DNA of 64,000 nt from Calycina herbarum (lineage: Eukaryota > Ascomycota > Leotiomycetes > Helotiales > Pezizellaceae). Below, in pieces: positions 1 to 13,039 of the stretch; position 1 is the stretch's first letter, and the number at the start of each line of letters is the position of its first letter. A program made the translations under genes and the position numbers. Under the pieces are notes generated by a model that was not told where the DNA came from, searched no databases, and saw only the letters and a list, made by a program, of their open reading frames with translations. The stretch is taken from the NCBI GenBank assembly GCA_001414485.1, contig LLEY01000219.1:1-64000 (forward strand). The letters run 5' to 3'.

Positions 1-2400
1 AGCATATAATTCAGCTACTAGAATACTTCTAGTAACTCTCTTATACTTAGTAGAGACCTAATAGACGATGTTACTATTATTAGTAGCGTTAGCTAATATA
101 ATTATATATCTAATCTAGGAAGTATAATTGTTATTATTTATAAAGAAGGAATCGGTAAAAAGTATAAGCTTAAGTAAGGAATAATCTAAAGTAATAAACT
201 TAAGTCTACGCTTAGTATTCTCTATTTACTACTATAGAACCTTGTTTAAAGCTTTAACGTCTTTTAGAAGTAGATTAGTTAACTAGGTAGTAAAAGATAG
301 TATAAAGGCTGCTTCTAGTTATAATATAGTTATAAAGTAGGCTTCTTAAGCTTACTATATAATAAATTAATCTCTTATAGTAACGTTATAGCGTATATCT
401 CTATAAGAGCTCTTTAATTCGATCGATTTAGTACTTACTAGCTTAAGGTTCTTAGTATAATCCTAGGTTAAAAGTATTAATCTATCTTTCTAGTATATAA
501 TAATACCTCTATTAAATTTTAAAACGTGATCGACTATAAGTTCTTCTCTTTCCTTAGCGTCGAACTTAGCTTCCTTTCTCTTAGTATCTTCTTTCTTAAT
601 AAAGGTACTATCTCTTAAGATAAGTATATTATTAGTTTATAATCTAATAATCCTAAAGTATCTAGTTTTATTAACTAATAGTAGATAAGGATTAAATATT
701 AATTAGGTTATTCTAAGGAATTTAAGAAGGAATTTATAGTAAGTAGCGAACTAGTATAATCTAGCTTCTAGAATACTATATAATAGTAGTAATATCTTAA
801 TTAATAATCTAATCTATTCTAGTATATTCTTTAGTAGTTATATAAACTTTCGATAGTGTAGTTATAGCTTACTCTTAGACTAAGTATATACTTAGATAAT
901 ATTATATAAAAGAAGGTTAAGATATAGATATAAAGCTATAATAATAAGAATAATTCTTATACTTATATATTAAATCGTAGGTAACTAAGTAAGTACTATC
1001 TTCTTAGCTAAATCGCTCTATATATATACTATAAATCGTAACTTTTTAAAGGTTTTATCTATATTATAGAATTTAACTTAGTTAATAAATTATAAATTAA
1101 AAAGATTAGCGTTATCTAGTAACTCGTTTAGAGTAATAAACTTTATTATACCTCTTTTGATTAATCTGTTAATCTCTAGTCTATTAGAATTAGTATAATT
1201 TATATAAACTATACTATTAATTAATATAAATATCTTAATATCGAAGTCTTTAAAATCGTTAAGTTACTAGTGATCTTAAGAAATACTATATATATCGACA
1301 ACGTATACTTTAGCTTCTTCTTCTTTAGCTAGCTTCTTTTAAGGTCTTTTACGTCTTCTCTTTAGTAGTAATTCTATAAGTCTTTCTCTTAGATTAGTAT
1401 TCTAGTCTTAACTCTAGTCTTAACTATTACTTTATAATATTTCTAGAATTAAGAGCTCTAGCTCTTCGATAATTTCACTAAATCAAGGCTTTACTACTAT
1501 AGATTAGAATCTTATACTACTATTTAATATAATAATAATATCTTTATTTTTAATATTTAAAAGCTGATATAGTTCTATCTATTTACTCTTCTTATTTAGT
1601 ATCTCTCTCTAGACCTATATATTAGATCTAAGAGGTATATTCTTTAAGTGATTTAATAGTCTATTACGAGTATTAAGAGCGTTGTTAACTTATCTCTTAG
1701 TATAGTACTTTATAACTTCTTAAGAAGCTTGCTTAACTGTATTAGCTTATCTAATATTATTAGAAGAAGAGGTGTTCTATTAAGTTATTCGAGAGTAAGC
1801 TCTAAATACTAGTATAGTAGGAACTAATCTATTTAGTCTAGCTATGTTGTTAATAGTCTTAAATACTATCTAAAGAGCTGTCTCTTTTATAAGATCTAGA
1901 TAGTCTTTATATATTACTTAATATACTTGTCGTACTAGTCTATAGTATCGTTCGACGATTCCGACTAATTAGTATACTTCTACTAGAATACTTTCTACTA
2001 TACTTCCTATAGCTCTTATATATTCGTTGAATTCCTTACTTACGAAGTTAGTTCTAGTATCTATAGTAATAATATCTAGAGGTTCTAAATAGACGTCTAT
2101 CTAGTATTCCTTTAACTTATCTTAGACGTGCTTTACCTTTATAGTCTTTAACTATCTACTAGCTTAAAAGCGAGTAGCTTCGTCTATAATATATAGAACT
2201 ACTTCTTTATCTATAAAGAATATATTAACGTATATCTAAAAGTTAAATATAATATTATTATATAAAGTAAATCAAAAGCGTCTTAGAGACTTTCTATACT
2301 TCTAGTATAGCTTATAGTACTTTATAAGATGCTATCAAATATTAATATTAACGTCGTAGCTAGTATACTTAAGAAGTGTCTATAATTTTAGTATAGATAG
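1..2400 (-). pseudogene. Copia pol relic: integrase, reverse transcriptase, RNase H
   Basis: Read on the minus strand in polyprotein order. About 2,300-1,780 gives the integrase core with a D-x-G/R-TNF block, a GxVERY-like block, and then a run ending RLNRLVPT close to the fungal Copia pattern 'GLVPTLLVFGAY'. About 1,270-690 is the RT fingers, recognised through the better preserved copy 2 (KEINGL, FKIIT, TRIFRS, SRLVIQVYN). About 480-1 would be the RNase H end, which I cannot show motif by motif. Many stops fall where Gln or Trp is expected (CAG or TGG to TAG). Inactive. Confidence 0.75.
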
Positions 2401-5400
2401 ATGTCTAAATCGCTTATATAAACAGCGTAACTCTTACTCACTTAAAAGATACGAGAACTCTTAAATTATAGTAGATAAAGTGTTATCTTATATTATAAAA
2501 GAATAACTAAATCGTTATATAACTAAGACTTTATATCTATTACTTATTATAAGAGTATTACTAAGGTTATTAAATATAACTCCTAGTATATCTATATTAT
2601 TAAGATAAAGTAGGAATAGCGTATCTATATATAGTATATAGAATTCGATTAAACTAATTAGTATATCTACGAATATTAAGCTAATTAAAGTACTTATTCT
2701 AATACTAAATTTAATATTAATCTTCTAGCTATTATAAATAAAGGTCCTTTTAATAGTATTAAATATAAGATACTAGTTATAACTAATAGTAGACTTCTTT
2801 ACAGCTCCTATATTAATTATAATACTAAAGAACTTATTATAGTAATATCTCTTAGTACTAGAAACTAAAGTTAAGATTTCCTTATATAGAAGTAGTAGTA
2901 ATCTACTACTAGCGTATTTATATATAGAGCTAGTTAAGTTATTTATAATATATTAAGCTTCTAAGATAATAATCTCTCTATACTTAGTAATATAATTCTC
3001 GATAATATCGTCTATATCGTCTTTAAGAATTATTATAGTAATCTCTTTAGATATATCCTTATCTAGCTTAGTACCTTTATATCTTATAAGATACTATCTA
3101 TATCTATAACAAGGGAGTGGCTTTCTATATCTCTTAGTATATCTAGACCTCTACTTATTCTTCTATTTGTTCTAACTTAGCTTAGAGTGATTTATAGACT
3201 AATAATTAGGTTTTATATATATTCTATACTTTAAATCAGGTAAGTTATTTACTAGTTAAGTATTTGTATTTAACGTACTTAGCGTAGACTGATTTATAAA
3301 TCTATAGAATTCTTTATAGAAGTTATTCTCTTTTAATTCTATATTCGTTTATAATATTTAGTTTATAAGATTTATATTAGTATTATTATCTTTCTTATTA
3401 TCTTTAGCTATAAATACTTCTACTTTTAGATATAGGTTCTACTATATACTAAGTACTAATTTAATAAAATAGGTTATAAGCGAAAGCTTTAGCTTCTTTA
3501 GTAGTTTTAATACTACGTAAGATACCTCTTTATATCTATAATAAGCTAGAAGAAGCTTATTAGTAAATTCCTCTTTCTTATATATATGTTTTAGAAGTCT
3601 ATACTTGATCTATTATAGTCTTCTATATATCTTTTCAAAGACCTTAAGAATAGGCTTATCTAGATACTTTCTCTTATATTTTTTAAGTATAGTATTATTC
3701 TATTCTATTAAAATGTTCTAGATGTAATTAAGGTCCTAGTATTGCTTCTTAAATTTGCTATAAAGTACTTTAAAAGTAAGTTTATTAATAATATTAATAA
3801 CTTCTATATAATAAAATTCCTAGGCGTCTCTCTTAAGTATTATAGAAAAAGCCTTCTTATATACCTTCTTTTAAAGTTTATATATCTAGTATTTATCTAT
3901 AAATACTACTAACTTAAGGTTAAGATTCTCTCTTTAGCTTTTAAACTTAATATTATTAGATATATATACTCTTATAAGGTTTTTAAGAGTATATTAATCT
4001 CCTTTCCTCTTTTATCTTTTATTAATATCTCTATCTTCTCTATTACTTCTATTATCTCTATTATTATCTAAATCGCTCTCATTGTTATTATCTAGATCCT
4101 TATAGTCTAATTTATTAGAAGAGCTTTTAGAGGAAGAAGAAGAAGAAGAATCGTTAGAAGATTCTAGGTTATACTTTAACGATTTACTCTTCTTCTTTTC
4201 TTACTTAGCTCTCTTAAGTGTCTCTAAAAGTAACTTCTTTATTATTAATTTATTACTTGATTTAGAAGAGATCTTAGAAGAGGTCTTAGATATTATTAAT
4301 TTAGATATTATCTTAGGAGCTAGAGTTACTAGTGTCTTCTTTACTAGTGTCTTTAAAGACTTTAATAGTATTACTAGAAGAACTGATTTACTTATCTTTC
4401 TTAACTTACTAGGTAATAGTATAATAGTATCTTCTTTATTAACAAATTCCTTAATATTTAGAGGATTCTTATAAGGATTCTTTAAGCGTTATCTTAATTT
4501 CTTAAATAGAACCTCTCTCTTAGACTTAATCTTCTTAAGTTCCTTATAAGGTACTAGCGTCTTCTCCTCCTCTGTTAAGATGTTATATAAAGCCTATACT
4601 ACTCTACTGCTTTCTCTTTTATAAAGATCTTCTACGTATATACCTCTTAATTAGAGAGTTCTTTAAAGACTACTAGTATATTAAGTAGATATAATTATCT
4701 TAAAGTATTTAAGGTTCTATTCTTTAAAGTCTTCTTAAAAAGCTTTCTATAAAGCAGTGTTATATTCCTTTCCTACTTAGTATTTGTCTATATAATCTTG
4801 TACGTAAGTGTTAAGAGTATCGCTGTCTACGGTTTCTAAATCGAGCTTCTAATAGCCTTCTTCTATTCCGGTTCCTTTAGTTGCTATAGTGTTATTAGGT
4901 GTTAATAGTAGTATAATCCTAGTACTAAACGTAATCGGGATAGAAAAGGTTTAATAATCGTGCTTCCTAGAATACTTTGTAGAATCCCGCTATAAAAGGT
5001 CGGATAGCTTAAATAATAGCTAGTAGTCGACTTTCTTAAAGGTTCGGAGTAGTGTTTTAGGTGACTAGATTCCTTCTACTTCTTTTTAGTAAATCAGAGG
5101 TATAGGTGATTTACTTAATAAGTTAATATAAGTGAATCTATAAGACTTAGTTTATAAGTAAATATAAAGGAGTTAAAGTAATAAGCGATTCTAAGTTCGT
5201 AATCTTAATATAAGATAGATTCGTTTTAAAGGTTATACGTTATATAAATCCTAGTACGAAGCGTAGAATAGTATACTTATATAATCAAATCTAAACGAGG
5301 TTAGAGGATTATACGTAGTAGTAGGCTATAGTATATAACAGTACTACTCTTAACGTTTAGTTAGCTAAAGACACTTAACTATAGTAAGTATAAGTAAGCT

Positions 5401-5439
5401 TATAACTAAGTAATCTAATCTACGTACGATACTAATTAG

Positions 5440-5609
5440 TATTAGTATAACTTAGTTATCAATCTGTCTAGTTATATATATATATTATATTCTCTATAAC
5501 TATTCTAGGTACTCGAAGTACGACTATTTATACTTGTGCTAGCGTAGTACTAGCGTGCTAGTCACGTGGATAGATATAAGTTAGAGGCTTATTTATCTAT
5601 ATAACGACA
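5440..5609 (-). repeat. 5' LTR of Copia copy 1
   Basis: A 170-bp block begins with TATTAGTATAACTTAG, like the copy 2 LTR (TATTAGTTTAACTTAG), and ends in CGACA. It is preceded, as in copy 2, by CTAATTAG, which on the minus strand lies just inside the 5' LTR where a primer-binding site would be. The interior has diverged from the copy 2 LTR. Confidence 0.65.
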
Positions 5610-8600
5610 GATATACTAGAATTAAATTAAATTATTAATTTAATATAAAATAATTATCTTTATATCTAATTAACTAAAACTTCGATTTTAAACTATCTCT
5701 TTGATCTAAGTCTTAATCTTTATATCTACCTCCTTTATCTTATCTAATATTCTTATTTTATCTCTAATCTTAAGTATAATTTAATTAGATATAGTTAATT
5801 AGATAAAGTATTCTTTTTAACTCTAGATAGAGTAGAAGACTATAAGAAAAGGACTCTATATAGGTTACGTAACCTCTAGCCTATTTATATAGCTAAGTTA
5901 ATACCTTAGGTTACTTAGTACTAGTGCTCTACTTAAATATTTCATTTCTAAATAGCTAGATTAAGCGGAAGTTCTAATAGGTATTTCTTTAAGCCTATAT
6001 AGCTATAGTACGTGATTATATCTACTATAATAAGTTTAATTAGCAGTAGCGAGAGAGAAAGATAGGGAAAATATAGGTTTAGAAACAAGCAACGTAAGAG
6101 AGGAGAGGTAAGATAGAAAAGAGTAGATAGACTAAGCGAGGTAGGAAGATACGGAAAATATAAGTAGAAGAATAAATAATATATAATAGGTAGAAAAAGC
6201 AATAGAGGAAGATAGAGTATAAATAGAGAAAAATATAAGAATAGTAAGTAGATAAAAAGTATAACTAGATACTATATATATACTAATATAGAAAGAGATA
6301 GTTATATATTTACTTTCTTTTTTAATACTCTTACTTTTTATCTTAAGTTCTACTCTTTAAATTCGTACTTAATAACTCCTTCTTATAGAATTAGTATTAA
6401 ACTCGCTTACTTCTATAACCTAGTATAGGATTCGAATATTATCTCGATTATCTACTTAATCCTCTCGACTATATACTCTGTTAGTTTAATATAATATCTT
6501 AGATACTAAATCTCTATACTAATACTATACTATTATATACTATACTTATAACTTACTTCTAAAACAAGGTAACTTATCCTTCTCTCTTATACTTAAACCT
6601 ATAAGCTTAGAGATTTTAAAACTTTCTAGTAATAATCTAAAATAGAAAATCATATAACGAATTAATAATCAAATAGCTAAAAAAGCTCTTAAATCTCTTT
6701 AATATTCTTAGTCTCCTTCTAGTATCTTATTATTCCTAAGAAGAAATTAAAAAGGTAAAATAAGATATAAGTAGAGTTATCTTAAAGAATAAGAGCGACC
6801 TATTACTACTGTTTAAAGTAGTAGATATTAATACTATATTAGATAACCTAATTAGATAGTTTAAAGATAAAGTACTTACTAAGTACTAAGGAATCACTAA
6901 ACTATATAAGAGTAGTTAGGATCTATAGAATACGGATAATTAGAATAGACTAATAAATAGATAGGAATTAGTAGAAGTAGCGATAAATAGGTTTATAGAC
7001 AGTATAAATTAAGTAGACGAAAGAAATATCTAGTATAAATATAATATACTTATAAGATATAATAAAATCTTAGAGACAGAGTTAAATAAAATATAAAATA
7101 TCTATAACAAAGAAAAGACCTAGATATACGAATTAAAAGAGTAACTTAAAATTTCTAATAAAATATTTACTTATTTAAGCGATTAAACATCTTAATTAGA
7201 TAGAAAGCTTAACGTCTTTAATAAAAGGCTTAGAGATTTAAAAAGAATAGAAGATATACTAGTAAGCGACTTTATCTAGAAAGAGGAAGTAGTATAATAA
7301 CTTAAGAAACAGATCTTATACTAGGAGAAACCCGCTCTACTAGAATCAAATATTAATCTATTTCTAGTAAAAGACTTTAATAACTAGAGATAACGTTTTA
7401 AGAGAGTAGTTAACTTATTAGAAGAAACGATCTATATATAGAATAATTTATATTATATTCTAGATAAGAATAAAAAGATATTAAGAAGTTAAGAAGTAAT
7501 AACGAAATAGAAAGATAATACTCTTTCTAGTATAATTAATATAATAAAAACGATAATCTTAAGCCTTATCGCTTTTTTACTAATCTCTTAAGTACTTATT
7601 TTATATATCTCTTCTACTTTAATCGTACTAGACGGTTATATAATAACCTCTTAACTAGAAATTATATATATCTCCTCTCTATTAATCGTATTAAATAGTT
7701 CTATAATAGACACTTCTATATAAAACAACAACGTATACGATAGCAATTCCTTATATCTACTAGTAAAGAGAAGAAAGACAGAGAGAAACTAGTCTCAGAT
7801 GTAAATTAGTTATTATATAGGACCTAGAAACGAGAATATATTAGTTTAGAGAGGTATTAATAAAAAAGACAACGTATATCGACGGCTAGTAACGACGAGG
7901 GACGGTGTATCTAGTATTACTTATAAGAATATCTAATACTTTAAGAAATACTTTAGATTAATCTTAAAAGAGATAGATATCTAGATTTATAAAGAGGTCG
8001 TAGTAAGAAATACCTAATTTAATTAGAAGACTACTATAGAGTCTTCTTTTTCCTCTTTCTTTTTTTTTTAAATATTAGTAAGTTAAATTATTTCCTTTAA
8101 AGCTAGTAGAGAGAGAGAAGGAACTTACGTTCTTATATTCTATTTTTAATTATAGAAATTTCTATATTACTAGAAAGCTATATTATAAGTTCTTAGAGTA
8201 ATCTAGTTAGAAGTTTTTTAGAAAGATATATAGATCTAGGTTAACGATTTCGAGTTAAATAACTAGTAAGAGAGATATAATACTATAATTAAAGCCTATA
8301 GTAGCCTAATAAAATACTAAATATAAATAGAGCTACTACTGTCTAATTAGCTTATAAATAGTCTTATATCTTACGAACATTCTTATAGTTTCTAATAGTT
8401 AAACTAAAAACGATTAAGAGCCTAAGTACTTTATTTTATATCTAATATATAGAAGTTTTATAACGAGCTAAAATTGTCTTATATAAATAATCCTTTACTC
8501 GGTATCTAGTACTAGTAGATATTTATATATTTATTATTCTTTAAACCTAATCTTTTAATAATTAAGAGCCTCTTTTCTTCTAATCTAAAAGATATACTAT

Positions 8601-9511
8601 TGTTATAATATAGGGATTCTATATTCTATACCTCTTCTTATATTATAAGAGCCTTCTTATACTAGAAGGACTTATAATCTATATCTATAGTTATAATATA
8701 TCTATTCTTAAGAATTATTAAGTTAACTATAGAAATAGTAAGAATAGAGTTGTTTATATCTCTAATTAGAGTGATATACTTGATTTTAAGCGTTATAATA
8801 GAAAAATTCTTCTCTAAATAGATTTTAGATATATAGTTAAATAGAAACCTAAGTAATTAAAGTAGAGAAGAGTATTTTCGTAGGTTGATATAGTATAGGA
8901 GAAAGAAATACCGCTGTCTTAAGTAAGTCTTATAAGAAATAAATACTATATTAAGATCTTCTATCTTATATCTATATAGTTTAATATCTCTCTAGCTTTA
9001 TATTAGCCTTATAACTAGATATTAATAACAGATCTAAGCTATAAGAAAGGTTTTCGTCTTTACTATTATATTTAAATTAAGAAGTTAGAAGAAGCTAGAA
9101 GAATTTAAAGACAGAGTTCTTACGTAGTTATAAAAAACTAGAGAAGAATCGCTAGAAATAAAAAGTAGTTAATAAGATTTTAAAATTCTAATTCTACTTT
9201 TATTATTATTTAATTTAGTACTCGCGGTTAAATACTCGACTTTTTAGTTTTTAGAATACTATTACTTTAAGAAAGCCTAGAGTAGAAACTAAAAATAGTA
9301 AATAAGATTCCTAGTACTTAAAAGGTAGGCGTTAATATAGCTAATTATAATTAATATAGAGACAAAATTTTTATCTTTAATTTTTATCTTTAAATCTGAT
9401 TTTATTAGTTTAGATATATACTAAGATATAACTAATTATAGCCGATTTAAGAATAAAGTTTTAGTATAGAATTATAATCTTATTAATTATTAGATTAATT
9501 ATAGTACTTAA
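5610..9511. other. RIP-degraded DNA without an identified gene
   Basis: AT-rich, CpA-poor sequence. About 6,030-6,240 is a purine-rich tract (GAGAGAAAGATAGGGAAAA-like) that creates an 84-codon open frame on the other strand; I regard that frame as a compositional accident. About 6,740-7,560 reads as a coiled-coil relic on the plus strand and is listed separately. About 8,080-9,480 reads in one plus-strand frame with many TAG interruptions, so it is probably the body of another mobile element, but I recognise no RT, integrase or transposase motif. Confidence 0.5.
6740..7560 (+). pseudogene. Coiled-coil, possibly gag-like, protein relic
   Basis: If TAG codons are read as former Gln or Trp, one plus-strand frame continues for roughly 800 bp with a hydrophilic, heptad-like pattern rich in Leu, Ile, Lys, Gln and Glu (for example ILDNLIRQFKDKVL, LKKQILYQEKPALL, RFKRVVNLLEETI). 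Retrotransposon gag proteins often look like this, and the sequence that follows keeps a weak frame, which would fit an element body. I see no zinc knuckle and no LTR pair around it. A decayed host coiled-coil gene is an alternative. Confidence 0.3.
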
Positions 9512-9694
9512 TATAACAGTCCTAGTCACATACGACTGGATCACGTGCCGAGGTTCTACCGAAGTCTCGCTTAGTGTATATAAATAGAGACAGAGTATAC
9601 TAACTCTCCTCTTCTCTCTTTAGTTTAGTTTTCTTCGAATATAGATACTATTCTATAAGTATCTCTTTTAGTATATTTATAGAGAGCCGTTATA
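9512..9694 (+). repeat. Solo LTR, family S, copy 1
   Basis: 183-bp LTR with RIPed TG...CA ends (TATAACAGTCC...GCCGTTATA), flanked on both sides by the 5-bp duplication CTTAA (9,507-9,511 and 9,695-9,699). A perfect duplication directly around a single LTR shows a solo LTR left by recombination between the two LTRs of a former element. Contains a TATA-like motif and a pyrimidine-rich stretch downstream. Confidence 0.9.
9577..9586 (+). promoter_or_regulatory. TATA-like box in solo LTR copy 1
   Basis: TATATAAATA in the middle of the LTR, followed by the pyrimidine-rich CTCCTCTTCTCTC. It sits where an LTR promoter is expected. The motif itself is all A/T, so RIP could also have improved it. Confidence 0.4.
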
Positions 9695-10136
9695 CTTAAC
9701 TACTTAATATTTTATATAATCTCTTTTATATCGACTTTCTTATTATACCTACGATTATTCTCTTAAGCGCTTCTCTACTTCTCTAAGACTTTTATATATA
9801 ACTTAAATATAGTTTTCTCCTCTCTAGTTATAAAGTAGGTTAAAGAAAGCTTCTTTTTCTTACTTAGATTTATTTCTATATTATTTATCTTTATATATTA
9901 AGATATATAAGGTTCTTAAGGTTGAAATTCTATCTTAGAAAGTTCTATATTTAGAAAATTATTTATAGCTTTAAGAATACTCTTTTAAATTAAGTAACTA
10001 AATTTAGTATTTCTATATACTTAGAAAGAGTTAGTAAATTTTAATACTAGCGTAGTATTTTATATACTAGTAACCTTTACCTTTTCTAATAATCTCTAAA
10101 TTTTATTTATTAATTAAATCTTTAATTATTAGTAGT

Positions 10137-10319
10137 TATAACAGTCCTAGTCACATACGACTGGATCACGTGCCGAGGTTCTACCGAAGTCTCGCTTAGT
10201 ATATATAAATAGAGACAGAGCGTACTAACTCTCCTCTTCTCTCTTTAGTTTAGTTTTCTTCGAATATAGGTACTATTCTATAAGTATCTCTTTTAGTATA
10301 TTTATAGAGGGCTGTTATA
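10137..10319 (+). repeat. Solo LTR, family S, copy 2
   Basis: 183 bp, the same family and orientation as 9,512-9,694. The few differences I can align are all transitions. It has its own, different 5-bp duplication GTAGT (10,132-10,136 and 10,320-10,324), so this is a separate insertion and not the second LTR of one element. TATA-like motif at 10,202-10,211. Confidence 0.9.
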
Positions 10320-10324
10320 GTAGT

Positions 10325-11175
10325 AGCTCCTTTTAATAGATAAATCTCTAATATTTATTACTTAGAATAGGTTTAGATTAAGATTACTTCTCTAGGTAGA
10401 AGTACTAGAAGATAATAATATACTAAGAGATTAGTTAATAAGATAATATAAATTTAAAAGTATCTATATTATCTAAGTCTACCTATTATAACTATAATAA
10501 CTATCCTAAAATCTAGTCTTACTAGAAGTTACTATTTAAAACCTAGAAAATATCGATCTTTCTTATAATAAGCCTACGGTAGTAGGTCTTATAAGTTTTA
10601 TATTTACTAAGTCTTCGATAGGTTATATAGCGAATATATAAAAGAATACCTACTATTCCTATTTCTTTTATAATTAGAATAACTATCTTATAATCTTTAA
10701 GTTAGAGGTTCTTTCTATAAAGTCTATTAATAGTAATCTTATCTACTCTATTTCCGTTTATAAGTTAAGACGTGATTCTATTATAGACTTAAATTAGAAA
10801 TAAGATATTTTTAGTATTTAGTAAGTTATTCTACTATATTATTATAAATAGATATATTTAAAAGCGTTGTTAAAGCTCTATTTCTAAGAAGAATAGATAT
10901 ATATACTAACTAGAGAGAATACGAAGTAGACGAGATAGTTATATCGTAAGTATACTAGTACTAAATATGTTTTTCTTCTTATTATAGAATCGTAAGAAAC
11001 TTCTATATACTATGTAGTAAGAGTTATAGAATCGTAAAAGGCTTCTAAGTACTATATAGAGAGATTTAATCTATCTAAAAGTATTAACGATCTTTATTAA
11101 TCTTAGAGAAGTATTAAATAGCTAAAGTCTAATAGTAGTAAGAGGAAAAATCGAACTTCTAATACTAATAGAGGA
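10325..11175. other. RIP-degraded DNA left of the Fot1 element
   Basis: A plus-strand frame with few interruptions can be followed through about 10,600-11,170 (for example IQKNTYYSYFFYNQNNYLI). It resembles no family I can name. The Fot1-type element at 11,178 inserted into it, and 13,040 onward is its former continuation. Confidence 0.4.
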
Positions 11176-11177
11176 TA

Positions 11178-13037
11178 ACGTGGTTTATTAGAACCTGGCG
11201 TATATTAGGACCTAGCGTACTTTTCCTATCTTCTCTACTTTATTATTTTAATATACGTTATCTTAACAACTATTAATAGAAATTTAAACTTAAGAAGCTC
11301 GAATTATCTTAGCTATCGAGGCTATCTAATCATCTAAAAAGCTTAGTCGTCGGTCTACTATAAAAATCTACAAAGTCCTTGAAACTAGCCTTCGCCGTAG
11401 AATAAACGGTCAACTTCCTCTCCTAGAACGACGGCTAGCAAATATCAAATTAACTTAACTCGAGAAGGAAGTGATTCTTTAGAATATACTTAACTTAGAT
11501 TCTAGAGGGTTTATACCCCGGCTAGCTAGTGTAGAAGATATAGTAAATTATATCCTTGAATCGCGGGGAGAGAAACGCGTTAGTAAGCTTTAGATACATC
11601 GATTTATATAATAACAACTAAGGTTAAAGACGTGTTTTAATCGCGTTTACGACTTCTAAAGAGCCTTATACGAAGATCTTAACCTAATTAGCGCGTAGTT
11701 CCGACTTATATAAAATATAAGAGTGAAATACGACGTTTTAGATTACGATTTCTATAACTTCGACGAAACAGGCTTTATAATAGATGTGATTTGCTCTATA
11801 ATAGTTATTACACGTATAGATCGACGTAGCAGAGGTAAGACAGTTTAGCTAGGTAATTAGGAATAGGCTATAGTAATTTCTTATATTAATAGCGAGGGTT
11901 AGAATATCTCTCTATTTTTAGTCGTCTAAGAGAAGAATTATCTTACGAATTAGTATATAGACGGCGGCCTCCTATATAACTAGGTTATTAAACCGATAAG
12001 TAACAGATAGACAAATAACGAGATAGGTCTAGAATAGCTAAAACACTTTGATAAATATACTACTAGTCGTATAAAGAGTCTATATCGAATACTAGTGTTA
12101 GATAGGTATAAGAGTTATAAATCGGCTGAATTTTAAGAGTATTATAAAGTATATAATATTATAACTCTTAGACTACCTCTCTACTTATTCTATATAACCT
12201 AATCACTTGATATTAAGTGCTTTAGTATATTAAAGCAGGTATATAGTCGGTAGATTAAGACGTTTATCAAAGCCTATATCAACTATATTACGAAGGTAGA
12301 GTTCTTTTTAGCTTTTATAGTAGTATATAAAGAATTAATAACGGTCTAGAACGCTTAAGCTAGATTCCGTAGAGCTGGCCTAGTGCCTTTTAACCTATAA
12401 GTAGTACTTTCAAAGCTTAATATAAGGTTATAGACTCTAACTCTCCTAAGACCCTCTACTACTAATTCTAATACTTAGATCTCCTAGACTCTCTTAAACT
12501 CTACTAAAGCGCTCTTATAATCGACTCTTGTTTAGAAACGGATTACCTGTTATTAGAGGAGCTCGCCGACTCTACTATTTAAGACAGTTACTATATTAGC
12601 AAAAGGTATAGAGCGAATAGCCTATGAGATAACCTTATTATCTACTGAAGTACGTACTCTTCAAGCAGCGAATAAAGCCTTAAGCAAACGCCGTAGAGCT
12701 AAAAAGACTCGTGTATATCAAGGGAGGGCACTTATAGTAGAGGATGTCTAAGATCTTTTAACTTAAAAGAACGTTAACGAGTAAGTACGACGCGACTTAC
12801 GTATAGAGAGAGGTAATAAGAAGGAGAGGCAATCGTCTAGACAGCGTTATAGTACTTACGGAAAAGCTGGTTATAATATACGAACTTGTTAAATAGATGT
12901 AGATATGTCTAATTCTTCGGATTCTAAGTAGTTATAGTTAATTTAATATATTGTAGTTAATTTATTAATATTCAAAGTTAAATACTAAGGAAAAGTACGC
13001 TAGGTCCTGATATACGCCAGGTTCTAATAAACTACGT
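11178..13037 (+). mobile_element. Fot1/pogo-class DNA transposon, complete but RIPed
   Basis: 1,860-bp element bounded by ~48-bp terminal inverted repeats: 11,178-11,225 begins ACGTGGTTTATTAG and 12,990-13,037 is its inverse. The two mismatches I see are both transitions. TA dinucleotides at 11,176-11,177 and 13,038-13,039 are the expected Tc1/mariner target duplication. Size, TIR length and the single transposase fit the Fot1/Pot2/Tan1 group of fungal pogo elements. Both ends and the full gene are present; only point mutations inactivate it. Confidence 0.92.
11276..12931 (+). pseudogene. Fot1-type transposase (CENP-B HTH + DDE), RIP-inactivated
   Basis: The frame runs through almost the whole element with scattered TAG/TAA. 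Order: N-terminal helix-turn-helix region (about 11,280-11,660; RRRINGQLPL, RGFIPRLASVEDIV), then the DDE core with YNFDETGF at about 11,752-11,778 (first Asp), a RRSRGKTV..GN block, GLE.LKHFDKYT near 12,035, the second-Asp block around LDRYKSY (about 12,100) and the RRAGLVPFN block near 12,375. It ends in an Asp/Ser-rich tail with TAG at 12,929-12,931. Such proteins cut and paste at TA sites. The exact start codon is uncertain. Confidence 0.88.
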
Positions 13038-13039
13038 TA

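Larger units (their letters stand above)
1..5609 (-). mobile_element. Copia-family LTR retrotransposon, copy 1 (3' end off-window)
   Basis: Minus-strand Ty1/Copia element, heavily RIPed. Its integrase and reverse-transcriptase relics match in order and spacing those of the second copy at 14,519-38,218 (for example base 41 pairs with about 15,168). By that alignment roughly 600 bp, including the 3' LTR, lie left of the window. The right boundary is the 5' LTR at 5,440-5,609, which is 170 bp, the same length as both LTRs of copy 2. Distance from the RT region to the 5' LTR is about 5.0 kb here and about 5.1 kb in copy 2 once its insertions are removed. No reading frame survives. Confidence 0.85.

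Noticed and set aside
5948..6202. 84-codon open frame, minus strand
   Set aside because: Lies in a purine-rich, compositionally biased tract; Leu/Tyr-rich translation without motif.
9512..10319. A single 0.8-kb TRIM-like element with two LTRs
   Set aside because: Each LTR has its own, different perfect 5-bp duplication, so they are two solo LTRs.
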